Below, piece after piece: positions 47,016 through 56,068 of a DNA stretch of 64,000 bases. The stretch's first letter is position 1, and the number at the start of each line of letters is the position of its first letter. The DNA comes from an uncultured Actinomycetes bacterium (GTDB lineage: Bacteria; Actinomycetota; Acidimicrobiia; Acidimicrobiales; RAAP-2), in contig CAIKUQ010000005.1 in the NCBI GenBank assembly GCA_903830655.1, forward strand, positions 1-64,000, in the 5' to 3' direction. The position numbers and the translations under genes were made by a program. The notes beneath the pieces are model-generated. The model did no database searches. It was not told the origin of the DNA and saw nothing but the letters and a program-made list of their open reading frames with translations.

Positions 47016-47213
47016 TTCTTCACACTTTGTCACATCTGTACTTCGGTTAGGTTAGCGACGGGTGCATAAGAGGGGGAGGCCGTTGGCCGGGGCGGAGAGA
47101 ATCTGCCCAGAACTAACGGTTTCACATCGATCGCGTGTGTCTAAAACTTAACATCGAGCCACTTTTGTGGCTCGATGGGTCGAAAGGCCCATAACTAAAT
47201 AAGGAGTAACACA
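47016..47213 (+). promoter_or_regulatory. leader of the ABC importer operon with two overlapping hairpins
   Basis: 198 bp before the binding-protein gene. TTGTCA (47028) and TAGGTT (47048) could form a poorly spaced promoter. CATCGAGCCAC/GTGGCTCGATG with a TTTT loop (47152-47177) is a perfect 11-bp stem. A second stem ATGGG/CCCAT (47175-47192) shares its bases with the first, so the two may exclude each other. AAGGAG follows. No known riboswitch was recognised. Confidence 0.45.
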
Positions 47214-48884
47214 ATGATTGGAAAGTTCAAAGCGGGTATGTTCGCTTCGGCACTCGCCATCGTTGCTAGCACGGTCGTTATTGCGCCCGCTGTTACCAAC
47301 GTAGCTTCGGCCGGTGCAACGACCGCATCAACACCACTAAACCTGGCTAACGAGCAGGGCATGTTGTGGTCCTGTTCATTTAACCCCTTCAACCCGTCAT
47401 ACCTTCCGTACTCGGTTGGTCTGACTTACGAGACGCTTGACTTCGTCAATGCTCTCGGAAATGCGAAGGTAACACCTTGGCTGGCTAAGAGCTACGCCTG
47501 GTCTAACTCGAACAAGACCTTGACCTTCACCATTCGTGATGGTGTCAAGTGGTCAGATGGTGTTGCATTTACCGCCGCTGACGTTGCGTACACCTTCAAC
47601 ATGTTGAAGACGCACTCAGCTCTTGACCTCAACGCGGTGTGGACAGTGCTTTCGAGTGTGAGCACGACGGGCAACACCGTTACGTTCAACTTCATGAATG
47701 CTGCTGTGCCGTTCTTCTATTACATCGCTGGCCAAGTTGCCATCGTGCCTCAGCACATCTGGAGCAAGATCGCTAACCCAGTGACTGACCCCATCACTAA
47801 GCCAGTAGGTACTGGTGGATACTTGATGAACAAGTGCACCCCACAGAACATTCAGTGGACTCGCAACGCGAACTACTGGCAGAAGGGCAAGGCGGTCATC
47901 AAGACTGTCAACATGCCTGCGTTCTTGGACAACAACACCTGCAACCTGTACCTCGCTCAGGGCAAGTCACAATGGGGTTCTCAGTTCATTCCAAGCATCA
48001 AGTCTTCATACGTCGCTAAGAGTGCCGGTAACTCCTACTGGTTCCCACCAGTAGCGAACGTGGTGCTCTTCCCGAACCTAACCAAGGCGCCGCTGAGCGA
48101 CGTTGCGGTTCGTAAGGCGATTAGCTACGGCATTAACCGCAGTTCAGTGTCGAAGATCGGCGAGTACGGTTACGAGCCTGCCGCGAGCCAGACTGGAATT
48201 GTTGCTCCCACCTTCTCGAAGTGGTTAAGTGCCGCTGCGAAGAGTGCCCAGGGCAAGTCCTACAACCCTACGAAGGCTAAGAACCTTCTGAAGGCTGCTG
48301 GTTACGCGAAGGACGCTAATGGTTACTTTGCTAAGGGTGGCAAGGAACTTGCTGTGACCATTAAGACCAACGGGGGTTACTCCGACTGGGTTGCGTCGAT
48401 GCAGGTAGTGGCTACAAACTTGAAGGCGATTGGCATTAACGCCACTGTCGTTCCAGAGGCCGCCAACACCTTCTACGCCGACGTGTACAACGGCAACTTC
48501 GACTTGGCGTACAACGCTGAGTCGGGTGGCCCAACACCGTTCTACGAGTTCCGCCAGTGGCTCTACTCGAAGAACAGTGCCGCAATCGGTACCGCCGCCG
48601 CTTCGAACTGGGAGCGCTTCAACTCACCAGCCGTTGACTCGCTGTTGAACCAGTACACCGCTACTGTTTCGGCCGCAACTCAAAAGTCAATCATGAACAA
48701 GCTCCAGAACATTCTCGTGAACCAAGTTCCCGTGATTCCGGTCTTGGAAGAGGTTGACTGGTTCCAGTTCAACAAGTTGGCCTTCACCGGCTTCCCTTCA
48801 GCTAAGAACCCTTACGCTCAGCCCGGTTTGTACAACGAGCCTGACTGGGGCTACGTCTTGGACAACCTGAAGCCAATTAAGTAG
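47214..48884 (+). CDS. ABC importer solute-binding protein, family 5 (peptide/chitobiose type)
   Basis: 556-residue extracellular binding protein (SBP_bac_5). A signal peptide is clear (FKAGMFASALAIVASTVVIAPA, cut near VASA). Family segments include YETLDFVNALGNAKVTPWLAKSY, FTIRDGVKWSDGVAFTAADVAYTFNML and FWQKGKAV-like NYWQKGKAVI. There is no lipobox Cys, unlike most binding proteins of cells with one membrane. Members of this family bind peptides, but also chitobiose and other beta-glycosides when encoded beside glycosidases, as in Vibrio and Thermotoga. The cytosolic GH20 gene at the end of this operon favours chitobiose. Confidence 0.9.
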   Translation: MIGKFKAGMFASALAIVASTVVIAPAVTNVASAGATTASTPLNLANEQGMLWSCSFNPFNPSYLPYSVGLTYETLDFVNALGNAKVTPWLAKSYAWSNSNKTLTFTIRDGVKWSDGVAFTAADVAYTFNMLKTHSALDLNAVWTVLSSVSTTGNTVTFNFMNAAVPFFYYIAGQVAIVPQHIWSKIANPVTDPITKPVGTGGYLMNKCTPQNIQWTRNANYWQKGKAVIKTVNMPAFLDNNTCNLYLAQGKSQWGSQFIPSIKSSYVAKSAGNSYWFPPVANVVLFPNLTKAPLSDVAVRKAISYGINRSSVSKIGEYGYEPAASQTGIVAPTFSKWLSAAAKSAQGKSYNPTKAKNLLKAAGYAKDANGYFAKGGKELAVTIKTNGGYSDWVASMQVVATNLKAIGINATVVPEAANTFYADVYNGNFDLAYNAESGGPTPFYEFRQWLYSKNSAAIGTAAASNWERFNSPAVDSLLNQYTATVSAATQKSIMNKLQNILVNQVPVIPVLEEVDWFQFNKLAFTGFPSAKNPYAQPGLYNEPDWGYVLDNLKPIK

Positions 48885-48905
48885 TACATCGGAGTCGTCG
48901 GGGGA

Positions 48906-49889
48906 ATGAGGTATTTAGTTAGACGAATTGGATTCTTGCTCATTGCATTATGGGCAGCCATTACGTTGAACTTCTTCATCCCCCGACTGATGCCCGGTAA
49001 CCCGGCCATCGCAATGATGGCTAAATTCCATGGCCACCTCAATCCGGCGAGTCTGCACGCGATTGAGGTGGCTTTTGGCATCCATACGCACGAAAACATC
49101 TTCGTGGCCTATGTGCAATACATCGGTAACACCCTGCAGGGCAATTTCGGCACCTCCCTCAGTAACTTTCCCAACTCGGTGACTTCAGTGATTTCTAAGG
49201 CGCTCCCGTGGACTTTGGGCCTCGTGGGTATCACGACAATCCTTGGCTTTATTATCGGCACCGCCGTCGGCGCCATCGCCGCGTGGCGTCGTGGTGGGGT
49301 GCTCGACTCGGTACTGCCGCCCGTCTTCATTGTCGTCTCGGCTTTTCCCTACTTCTGGATCGGCCTCATGGCCATTTGGCTCTTCGCCATTACCCTCAAC
49401 TGGCTGCCCTTCTTGGGTGGCTACACCGAGACAGTTACGCCCACATTCACGGTGAGTTTTATTCTCGATATTTTGAATCACGCCGTCTTGCCGGCCTTTA
49501 CGATTCTGATCACCTCCATAGGTGGGTGGATCTTGACGATGCGTAACAACATGATCACCGTCGTGGCCGAAGATTACGTAAAGATGGCTCGGGCTAAGGG
49601 ACTGCGTCCGCGTCGCATTCTGTGGCAATACGCGGGCCGTAATGCCTTACTTCCCAATCTCACCGGTTTCGCGATGTCACTGGGCTTTGTGATTTCGGGT
49701 GCGATTTTGGTTGAATTCGTCTTCAACTATCCCGGCGTAGGTTTCATGCTCTTGCAGGCAGTGGAAAATGAAGATTATCCACTGATGCAAGCACTCTTCT
49801 TGCTCATTACGGTGGCCGTACTGGTAGCAATTTTCCTCTCCGACATCGCGACCGCAATCCTCGACCCGAGAACTCGGAATCAAGAATGA
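48906..49889 (+). CDS. ABC importer permease, DppB type
   Basis: 327 residues, six membrane helices. The start MRYLVRRIGFLLIALWAAITLNFFIPRLMPGNP is classic for DppB/OppB proteins, and the coupling loop reads EDYVKMARAKGLRPRRILWQYAGRNALLP (EAA motif). It follows the binding-protein gene by 21 bp and overlaps the next permease as ATGA. Confidence 0.93.
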   Translation: MRYLVRRIGFLLIALWAAITLNFFIPRLMPGNPAIAMMAKFHGHLNPASLHAIEVAFGIHTHENIFVAYVQYIGNTLQGNFGTSLSNFPNSVTSVISKALPWTLGLVGITTILGFIIGTAVGAIAAWRRGGVLDSVLPPVFIVVSAFPYFWIGLMAIWLFAITLNWLPFLGGYTETVTPTFTVSFILDILNHAVLPAFTILITSIGGWILTMRNNMITVVAEDYVKMARAKGLRPRRILWQYAGRNALLPNLTGFAMSLGFVISGAILVEFVFNYPGVGFMLLQAVENEDYPLMQALFLLITVAVLVAIFLSDIATAILDPRTRNQE

Positions 49890-50773
49890 AGTTCTCCACA
49901 ATTGTTAAGGGAATCTGGAGCTTCATCCGACGCGACAAGAAGGCCATGGCGGGAACCTTCATTTTGTTCGGATTACTTCTCATTGCGGCCTTCCCAAATT
50001 TTTTCACCCCTCACGACCCAGCCGCTGAGGTGTACATGCCGGGTGTGGGGCTCTCGTGGAATCACATTCTGGGTACGACCTCCTTCGGGCAAGATGTTTT
50101 CTCTCAGTTAATTGCGGGAACGCGTCAGTCCATGATGATCGCCTTGGTCGTGGGCTTCTTGTGCACCATTTTGTCGGTGCTAGTCGGCATCACGGCGGCC
50201 TACGCCGGTGGCTGGCTCGACGACCTCCTTTCGCTCATGACTGACGTCGTTCTTGTTATCCCGACTTTCCCGCTCATCATTGTGATTACGGCGTACCTAA
50301 AGAGCGCCAGCTTCTGGTTGATGGTCTTTGTACTGGTTGTCACGGGCTGGTCCTACGGTGCACGGCAGCTTCGAGTGCAGGCACTTTCGCTACGCAACCG
50401 TGACTACCTGTTGGCGGCCCGGGCTCGCGGTGAGTCAAGTATCTACGTAATTTTTGTCGAACTCATCCCACCGATGACCTCATTGATTGTGGCGAACTTC
50501 CTCGGGGCCGCACTTTACGCGGTCCTCGCAGAATCGAGCTTGCAGTTCATTGGTCTTGGTGACATCAGTACCCAAAGCTGGGGCACGATGCTCTACTGGG
50601 CGCAGAACAACGCCGCACTCAATGCTGGATTTCCCATTTGGGCTCTGGCCCCGGGAATTGCGATCGCCCTGCTTGGCTCGGCACTCGCCTTGCTGAACTA
50701 CGCCTTTGACGAGATCGCTAACCCCGCGCTACGTCCCGTCCGGGCCAAGCAGTTACGAGCAGTTAAGTCATGA
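49886..50773 (+). CDS. ABC importer permease, DppC type
   Basis: 295 residues. The start is cytosolic (WSFIRRDKKAMAG) followed by a helix and the periplasmic-side segment HDPAAEVYMPG ... HILGTTSFGQDVFSQLIAGTRQSM, typical of DppC/OppC. The EAA loop is RNRDYLLAARARGESSIYVIFVELIPP. It pairs with the upstream permease and overlaps both neighbours by 4 bp. Confidence 0.93.
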   Translation: MKFSTIVKGIWSFIRRDKKAMAGTFILFGLLLIAAFPNFFTPHDPAAEVYMPGVGLSWNHILGTTSFGQDVFSQLIAGTRQSMMIALVVGFLCTILSVLVGITAAYAGGWLDDLLSLMTDVVLVIPTFPLIIVITAYLKSASFWLMVFVLVVTGWSYGARQLRVQALSLRNRDYLLAARARGESSIYVIFVELIPPMTSLIVANFLGAALYAVLAESSLQFIGLGDISTQSWGTMLYWAQNNAALNAGFPIWALAPGIAIALLGSALALLNYAFDEIANPALRPVRAKQLRAVKS

Positions 50774-51738
50774 GCAACATTCTCCAAGTTCGCGATCTCG
50801 AAGTGCAATATCAAACCCCAAACGGCCCAGCGCAAGCGGTCAACGGAGTGAGTTTTGACTTGGCCCATGGCGAATTCTTAGCGGTGGTGGGCGAGTCGGG
50901 CTGTGGCAAGTCGACCATGCTGTTTGCCATCGCCCAGTTGTTGACCTACCCCGCATCTCAAACTGGTGGCCAAGTGTTGTTCGATGGCGTCGACCTTACG
51001 AAACTCGATGATGAGGCGCTACGTCTTCGTCGCTGGCGTGACATCTCCGTCGTCATGCAGAGCGCGATGAATGCACTCAATCCCACTCTGACTATTGGTG
51101 CTCAATTGGCCGACACCTGTCGTGCCCACACTGACTGGGATGACAAGCAAATTGCCGAACGCAGCGCTGAAGTGCTGGCGATGGTTTCCATAGACCGGGC
51201 GCACCTGGCTAGCTACCCCTTCCAGCTCTCGGGCGGTATGAGACAGCGCGCCATGATTGCCATGGCACTGCTCCTTGAGCCAAAGCTCATCATCATGGAC
51301 GAACCCACCTCGGCGCTCGATGTGGTGGCCCAAAAATCCTTGATGCGCCAAGTCGAGACACTTCGTCAGAAACTGGGATTCTCGGTACTCTTCGTTACTC
51401 ACGACATGAGTGTGGTGTCCCACTTCTCCGACCGTTTGGCGGTCATGTACGCCGGTGAGATTGTTGAGTTGGGCGAAACTCGTGAGGTCTTTGATCGACC
51501 TAAGCACCCCTATTCGATAGGCCTCATGGAAGCTTTTCCCTCGTTGCTGGGCCAAGCCAAAGAGTTGACGGGCATTCCGGGCAATCCACCATCGTTGGTA
51601 AATCCTCCGAAGGGTTGCCTCTTTGCTGATCGCTGCCCGAAGGTGATGGATGACTGTCGAGAAAGTTCGCCCACGCTCGTCGCTAATGGGCCGCACAGTG
51701 TCAGGTGTCATTTAGTGAATCCGGTAGTGCGCTCATGA
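50770..51738 (+). CDS. ABC importer ATPase, DppD type
   Basis: 322 residues. Walker A GESGCGKST, signature LSGGMRQRAMIA, Walker B LIIMDEPTSALD and His switch FVTHDMSV are complete. The C-terminal oligopeptide/dipeptide domain has CLFADRCPKVMDDC, whose Cys residues in this family often bind an Fe-S cluster. Works with the next gene as the ATPase pair. Confidence 0.94.
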   Translation: MSNILQVRDLEVQYQTPNGPAQAVNGVSFDLAHGEFLAVVGESGCGKSTMLFAIAQLLTYPASQTGGQVLFDGVDLTKLDDEALRLRRWRDISVVMQSAMNALNPTLTIGAQLADTCRAHTDWDDKQIAERSAEVLAMVSIDRAHLASYPFQLSGGMRQRAMIAMALLLEPKLIIMDEPTSALDVVAQKSLMRQVETLRQKLGFSVLFVTHDMSVVSHFSDRLAVMYAGEIVELGETREVFDRPKHPYSIGLMEAFPSLLGQAKELTGIPGNPPSLVNPPKGCLFADRCPKVMDDCRESSPTLVANGPHSVRCHLVNPVVRS

Positions 51739-52700
51739 GTGAGGCCATTCTTAAAGTCACGAATTTGACACGCACCTTCCGCGTCGGAGGGTTTCGTTCG
51801 CGCGGGACCTTGCACGCTATTGACGATGTGAATTTCGAGGTTCGTACTGGTCAGATTGTGGCCCTCGTGGGTGAGTCGGGTTCGGGAAAATCAACCATCG
51901 CTCGAGTGCTCGCGGGTCTCTATCCTCCGACCTCGGGCACGATTGAATTCGAAGGTAAAACCTTAGGCAAGAAGATGAGCCGACAGGTGCGTGGTCGAAT
52001 GCCGATGGTCTTCCAAGATCCATTCGGCTCAATAAATCCAGTCTTGCGGGTTGGTCACGCCTTGTACCGCGCCCTCAAACTTCACCGCCCAGAACTCACC
52101 AAGGCCGAACGCAACCAACTCGCTATTGAATTAGCCAACTCCGTGGGACTTGTTCCGGGCGAAGAGGTTCTCGCACGTTTTCCCCATGAACTTTCTGGTG
52201 GGCAGCGCCAGCGCCTGGGGTTCGCCCAAGCATTGGCCTCAAACCCCGCCTTGATCTTGGCCGACGAGCCAGTCTCGATGCTCGACGTTTCTATCCGAAT
52301 TGGCTTGTTGAACGTCATGCGCAAGCTCCGTGACGAACAGGGTGCTTCACTGCTCTACATCACGCACGACCTCGCTAGTGCGAGGTACGTGGCCGATCGA
52401 ATGATTGTTCTCTACGCTGGTCGCATCGTCGAAGAGGGAACGAGCGAAGAGGTCATCGCGGCCCCTAAGCATCCCTACACCAAGCTCTTAATGTCCACCG
52501 CCCCGGACCCCCGTTTGCCACTGGGTGGCAGTGAGGGCGCTGACGACCTGGGTGAACCACCCAAGGTCATTGACCCCGTGGCGGGATGTCGTTTCGCTCC
52601 ACGATGCGCACTCGCGAGTGATGTCTGCCGAACGACTGACCCCGTAAAGGTTCAGATCTCAAACTCTCACCACGTCGCCTGCTTTGCCGTTAAGGAGTAG
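51735..52700 (+). CDS. ABC importer ATPase, DppF type
   Basis: 321 residues from ATG 51735, which overlaps the preceding stop as ATGA; an upstream in-frame start at 51705 would lie inside the preceding gene. Walker A GESGSGKST, signature LSGGQRQRLGFA, Walker B LILADEPVSMLD and His switch YITHDLA are intact. The C-terminal CRFAPRCALASDVC matches the oligopeptide ATPase tail. Confidence 0.94.
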   Translation: MSEAILKVTNLTRTFRVGGFRSRGTLHAIDDVNFEVRTGQIVALVGESGSGKSTIARVLAGLYPPTSGTIEFEGKTLGKKMSRQVRGRMPMVFQDPFGSINPVLRVGHALYRALKLHRPELTKAERNQLAIELANSVGLVPGEEVLARFPHELSGGQRQRLGFAQALASNPALILADEPVSMLDVSIRIGLLNVMRKLRDEQGASLLYITHDLASARYVADRMIVLYAGRIVEEGTSEEVIAAPKHPYTKLLMSTAPDPRLPLGGSEGADDLGEPPKVIDPVAGCRFAPRCALASDVCRTTDPVKVQISNSHHVACFAVKE

Positions 52701-52702
52701 CG

Positions 52703-54223
52703 GTGAATGTTCTTCCCCAACCACAACAGGTAACGCTTCTTGAGGGGACTACGACTCTTGTTTCACCACTGCGGGTCTTCGCCTGGGAGTGGCAAGACGA
52801 AGTAGCGGCGTGGGCCGAGGATCTCGCGAAGAGCACACGCATTGACGTTGAATTCGTGGACATTGATGAAGCGGACATCGTCTTTAGCCTCGCTTCCGAT
52901 ATCGACGGATATCGGCTGGTCATTGATGGCGCGGTGCACATTCTCTGCTCCTGGTCCGATGGTGTCACGCAAGCACTGACCACCCTGCGCCAACTGGGAC
53001 CCGTGGAACTGTATTCGGCCGAACAACTTCCAATTTCGAGTTTTGACGTTCCCAACTGTGAGGTCTCGGACTGGCCCGCGTTCGGATGGCGCGGCGCTCA
53101 TTTGGATGTGGCGCGCCACTTCTGGGACGTTGAGACGGTCAAGCGGTACGTCGATCTCCTAGTGATGCACAAACTCAACATTCTGCACCTGCACCTGAAT
53201 GATGACCAGGGTTGGCGTGTTGAAATTCCAAATTGGCCCAAACTGACCTCAGTTGGTGCTTGGCGCGATGGTTCACCAATTGGGCATGAAGATGACGACC
53301 GCAGAGATACGGTTCGCCACGGGGGTTTCTATACCCGTGAAGAGCTAGAAGACATCTCGGCGTACTGCGCCCGCCGTGGGGTTTCGGTCGTGCCAGAAAT
53401 CGACCTGCCGGGTCACGCCCAAGCCGTACTCGCGGCCTACCCCGGGCTCGGCAACAACCCGGAGGTGACGCTCGAAGTATGGCAACACTGGGGTATCTCT
53501 GACCACGTTCTCAACGTGAGTACCGAGGCGTTGGATTTTGCGGTGGAGGTTGTTTCCTACGTCGCCAGCATTTTTCCCAATGCGACGGTGCATATCGGTG
53601 GGGACGAATGTCCGACCACTGAGTGGGAGGCGAGCGAGCACGCTAAGGCGGTCATGGAGCAACATGGTTTCGAATCGGCTCAACAGTTACAGGGCCTCTT
53701 TACCTCCAAGCTCTGTGAAGTACTCGAAGAGTCTGGGCACCAGGTCATTGCCTGGGACGAGGTTCTGGATGCCGAAGTACCCGAAACCACGGTGATCGCT
53801 GCGTGGCGTTCGGTGGAAAAGGCGATCGAAGCTGTTGACCGTGGTCACTATGTTGTCATGATGCCCATGCAGTACGTCTACTTCGATTGGCTTTCGAGTG
53901 AGGATCCGAGTGAACCGATTGCGGTGCACCCAGCGCCCTTCGTGACCACCTGGGAAAAGACCTACTCCTTTGAGGTAACGCCGCCAGAGTTAAATTCACT
54001 CCAGCGCCGACAAATTTTGGGTGCGCAGGCCCAATTGTGGACCGAATACATCACCACCCGCGATCGCATGGATTACATGGCCTATCCCAGACTCTCGGCT
54101 TTTTCTGAGGTGGTCTGGGGGACACAAGAAGAACTTTCAGCTTTTCGTCCCCGTTTAGTCAGCCACCTCGAACGACTTCGCGCGGCTGGAGTAAAGTTTC
54201 GCCCCCTCGATAGCGGTGAGTGA
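52703..54223 (+). CDS. GH20 beta-N-acetylhexosaminidase, cytosolic
   Basis: 506 residues. An N-terminal GH20b alpha/beta domain (about 1-115) is followed by the TIM barrel: FGWRGAHLDVARHFWDV, LHLHLNDDQGWRVEI, VVPEIDLPGHAQAVL, and the catalytic Asp-Glu pair in VHIGGDECPTTEW. Substrate-assisted cleavage of terminal GlcNAc or GalNAc is expected. There is no signal peptide, so it acts inside the cell on sugar brought in by the preceding ABC importer, whose last ATPase gene ends 2 bp upstream. GTG start. Overlaps the next gene by 8 bp. Confidence 0.94.
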   Translation: MNVLPQPQQVTLLEGTTTLVSPLRVFAWEWQDEVAAWAEDLAKSTRIDVEFVDIDEADIVFSLASDIDGYRLVIDGAVHILCSWSDGVTQALTTLRQLGPVELYSAEQLPISSFDVPNCEVSDWPAFGWRGAHLDVARHFWDVETVKRYVDLLVMHKLNILHLHLNDDQGWRVEIPNWPKLTSVGAWRDGSPIGHEDDDRRDTVRHGGFYTREELEDISAYCARRGVSVVPEIDLPGHAQAVLAAYPGLGNNPEVTLEVWQHWGISDHVLNVSTEALDFAVEVVSYVASIFPNATVHIGGDECPTTEWEASEHAKAVMEQHGFESAQQLQGLFTSKLCEVLEESGHQVIAWDEVLDAEVPETTVIAAWRSVEKAIEAVDRGHYVVMMPMQYVYFDWLSSEDPSEPIAVHPAPFVTTWEKTYSFEVTPPELNSLQRRQILGAQAQLWTEYITTRDRMDYMAYPRLSAFSEVVWGTQEELSAFRPRLVSHLERLRAAGVKFRPLDSGE

Positions 54224-55211
54224 CACTGAAGTCTTAATGGCTATGCAAGAGTTCTTTCCGGCAGGGAATGAACGCTCCTTTGGCGCAATTGCCGCACTCA
54301 CCGCCGAAGAAGTTGCTACCAAGTTAGGAATCTGCGGAGTTGGCGAACAAGACCGAGCCGAGGTGGCTGCACAGTGGGAAAAATTCAAGTCCGAAGCCGA
54401 CTTGGTCGAACTGTTGGCGGCTATCGACACCTGGCTCGCGGTAAATCTCGGGAAACCGCAGCCGGACTTTCCGATTTGGGACGATCTGTTTGAACGTGGA
54501 GCGAGTGGTCGGTACCTCTACCTCTACGCTGCGGCCATGGGAGTAGATCGTGTTAGCAAGTACTTTGATTCCATTGGTGTCAGTCAAGTAGTAATTTCAG
54601 CGACGCTGCAAGTAGTTCCACGGCATCTCACAATTTATAAAAAAAAGTGGAATCACATTGGCACCGATGCTGGTTGGTGGCAACTACTCACGTTGCGCGG
54701 TGTTTTGCTTCAGTGCGGATCTTTGCAGTTTCATCGGCTTGAGTTAGGGTCGAGCATCTTGGCCCCACATCCTTGGTACGACGAAGCCAAGGCGCAGGAG
54801 CTAGGACCTGGTTTCCAGCCGGGAGACGAAATTTTTGGAATTCATATTCCTCAAGGTACGGACCTGAGTCCTTCGGCGGTAGACCAATCACTTAATTCAG
54901 CACGTGTCCTGCTCGAATCAATTTGGCCCAGTGAGAAGCAACGGCTCTTTACCCTGCAGTCTTGGTTGCTTGATCCACAACTACGCAAGTTCCTTAAGCC
55001 CGAGAGCAACATTGTTAGGTTGCAGGATCGTTTCACCTTGCTGGAGGGTGCCCCAATCGCCGATGAGGACACCCTAGAGTTCGTCTTTCGTCGACCCGGA
55101 GTCGCACTTGAGGATTTACCCCGGAACAGCTCCCTAGAAAGGGCCGTCCTTTCGGTTCTCGAGTCTGGTGGCCACTGGCACGCCGTCGCCGGCTGGAGTA
55201 ATCAGCACTAG
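54216..55211 (+). CDS. NAT_N/GNAT_C acyltransferase-like protein
   Basis: 331 residues. An N-terminal helical domain and a C-terminal GNAT-like domain fit the acyltransferase family described by the NAT_N (PF18082) and GNAT_C (PF18164) domains: LRHLTIYKK-type middle (VVPRHLTIYKKKW), WWQLLTLRGVLLQCGSLQFHRLE, GIHIPQGTDLSPSAVDQSL, and LQSWLLDPQLRKFLKPESNIVRLQDRF. The biochemical role of the family is unknown to me. GTG start overlapping the GH20 stop by 8 bp means it belongs to the amino sugar operon, so a sugar acyl transfer is one possibility. An alternative is a start further downstream. Confidence 0.75.
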   Translation: MSDTEVLMAMQEFFPAGNERSFGAIAALTAEEVATKLGICGVGEQDRAEVAAQWEKFKSEADLVELLAAIDTWLAVNLGKPQPDFPIWDDLFERGASGRYLYLYAAAMGVDRVSKYFDSIGVSQVVISATLQVVPRHLTIYKKKWNHIGTDAGWWQLLTLRGVLLQCGSLQFHRLELGSSILAPHPWYDEAKAQELGPGFQPGDEIFGIHIPQGTDLSPSAVDQSLNSARVLLESIWPSEKQRLFTLQSWLLDPQLRKFLKPESNIVRLQDRFTLLEGAPIADEDTLEFVFRRPGVALEDLPRNSSLERAVLSVLESGGHWHAVAGWSNQH

Positions 55212-55229
55212 TCGGGAAGACTCGAATAT

Positions 55230-55274
55230 GTGAATAATTCACAATTCAAGTTGTGTAATGTGAAAAAATCACAT
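55230..55274 (+). promoter_or_regulatory. triple palindrome operator before the DeoR gene
   Basis: Three inverted repeats follow each other: GTGAATAATTCAC (55230-55242), CACAATTCAAGTTGTG (55240-55255) and ATGTGAAAAAATCACAT (55258-55274). All share GTGA/TCAC or CACAA/TTGTG arms. The last abuts a -10-like TAACCT (55274-55279) that ends 6 nt before the DeoR start, so repressor binding would block its own promoter. Confidence 0.7.
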
Positions 55275-55285
55275 AACCTGAGAGA

Positions 55286-56056
55286 ATGGATTCCAAGGCC
55301 CGTCGAGCACTAATCGCTGACAAATTGCGCATAAGCGGAGAGGCATCGATAGTCCTCTTGGCCCAGGAATTCGGTACGTCGGAGATGACTATTCGCCGAG
55401 ACCTCGACGCCCTAGAGCTCGAGGGTCTGGCTCGACGCTCACGCGGTGGTGCGATCTCAGTACAGAGTCGGTCTTTTGAGCCGCCAATCTTGCAACGGGC
55501 CTCACACTCCTTTGCCGCCAAAAATCGTATTGGTCAGGCTGCCGTTTCTCTCTTGCGAAAGGATGAAACGGTGATCATCGACGTGGGTTCGACCACCCAA
55601 GCGATGGCGAGACTGGTGAGCGAAAACCTCAACTTAACGGTTATGACGAGTTCCTTGCTCGTGGCATCTGAGTTAAGCGGTAAGCAGAATGTCCGCACCA
55701 TCGTGAGCGGTGGGGTAGTTCGCTCCGGTGAACTCTCGCTTATTGGACCTAGGGCTGTTGAGTCCTATGAGGATCTCAACTGCGACACGGCCTTCATCGG
55801 CGTAGCGGGAGTGAGTGCCGTTAAGGGTCTTACCGAATACAACCTCGACGACGCCGCCGTAAAACGCGCAGCCATGTCGGCGAGTCGACGCATTGTTGTT
55901 TTAGCCGACGCTACGAAACTCGGAACCGTAGCGCTCGTTACCGTGGCCCCGATACTCAAGATTGACGTCTTGATTACCGACGCCACACCGGATGATCCCG
56001 AAATCAAATTGATTGCCAACAAGGGTATTGAAATCATGTTTGTCAATCCCAACTAA
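55286..56056 (+). CDS. DeoR/GlpR family transcriptional regulator
   Basis: 256 residues. The N-terminal winged helix has SIVLLAQEFGTSEMTIRRDLDALELEGLARRSRGGA; the C-terminal DeoR sensor domain, which binds sugar phosphates in this family, has VIIDVGSTTQAMARLV and CDTAFIGVAGVSAVKGLTEYNLDDAAVKRAA. The first gene of a four-gene operon, started at ATG 55286 beside three palindromes. It likely represses the operon and is released by the phosphorylated product of the FGGY kinase. Confidence 0.92.
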   Translation: MDSKARRALIADKLRISGEASIVLLAQEFGTSEMTIRRDLDALELEGLARRSRGGAISVQSRSFEPPILQRASHSFAAKNRIGQAAVSLLRKDETVIIDVGSTTQAMARLVSENLNLTVMTSSLLVASELSGKQNVRTIVSGGVVRSGELSLIGPRAVESYEDLNCDTAFIGVAGVSAVKGLTEYNLDDAAVKRAAMSASRRIVVLADATKLGTVALVTVAPILKIDVLITDATPDDPEIKLIANKGIEIMFVNPN

Positions 56057-56068
56057 TAGGAGTACCTC

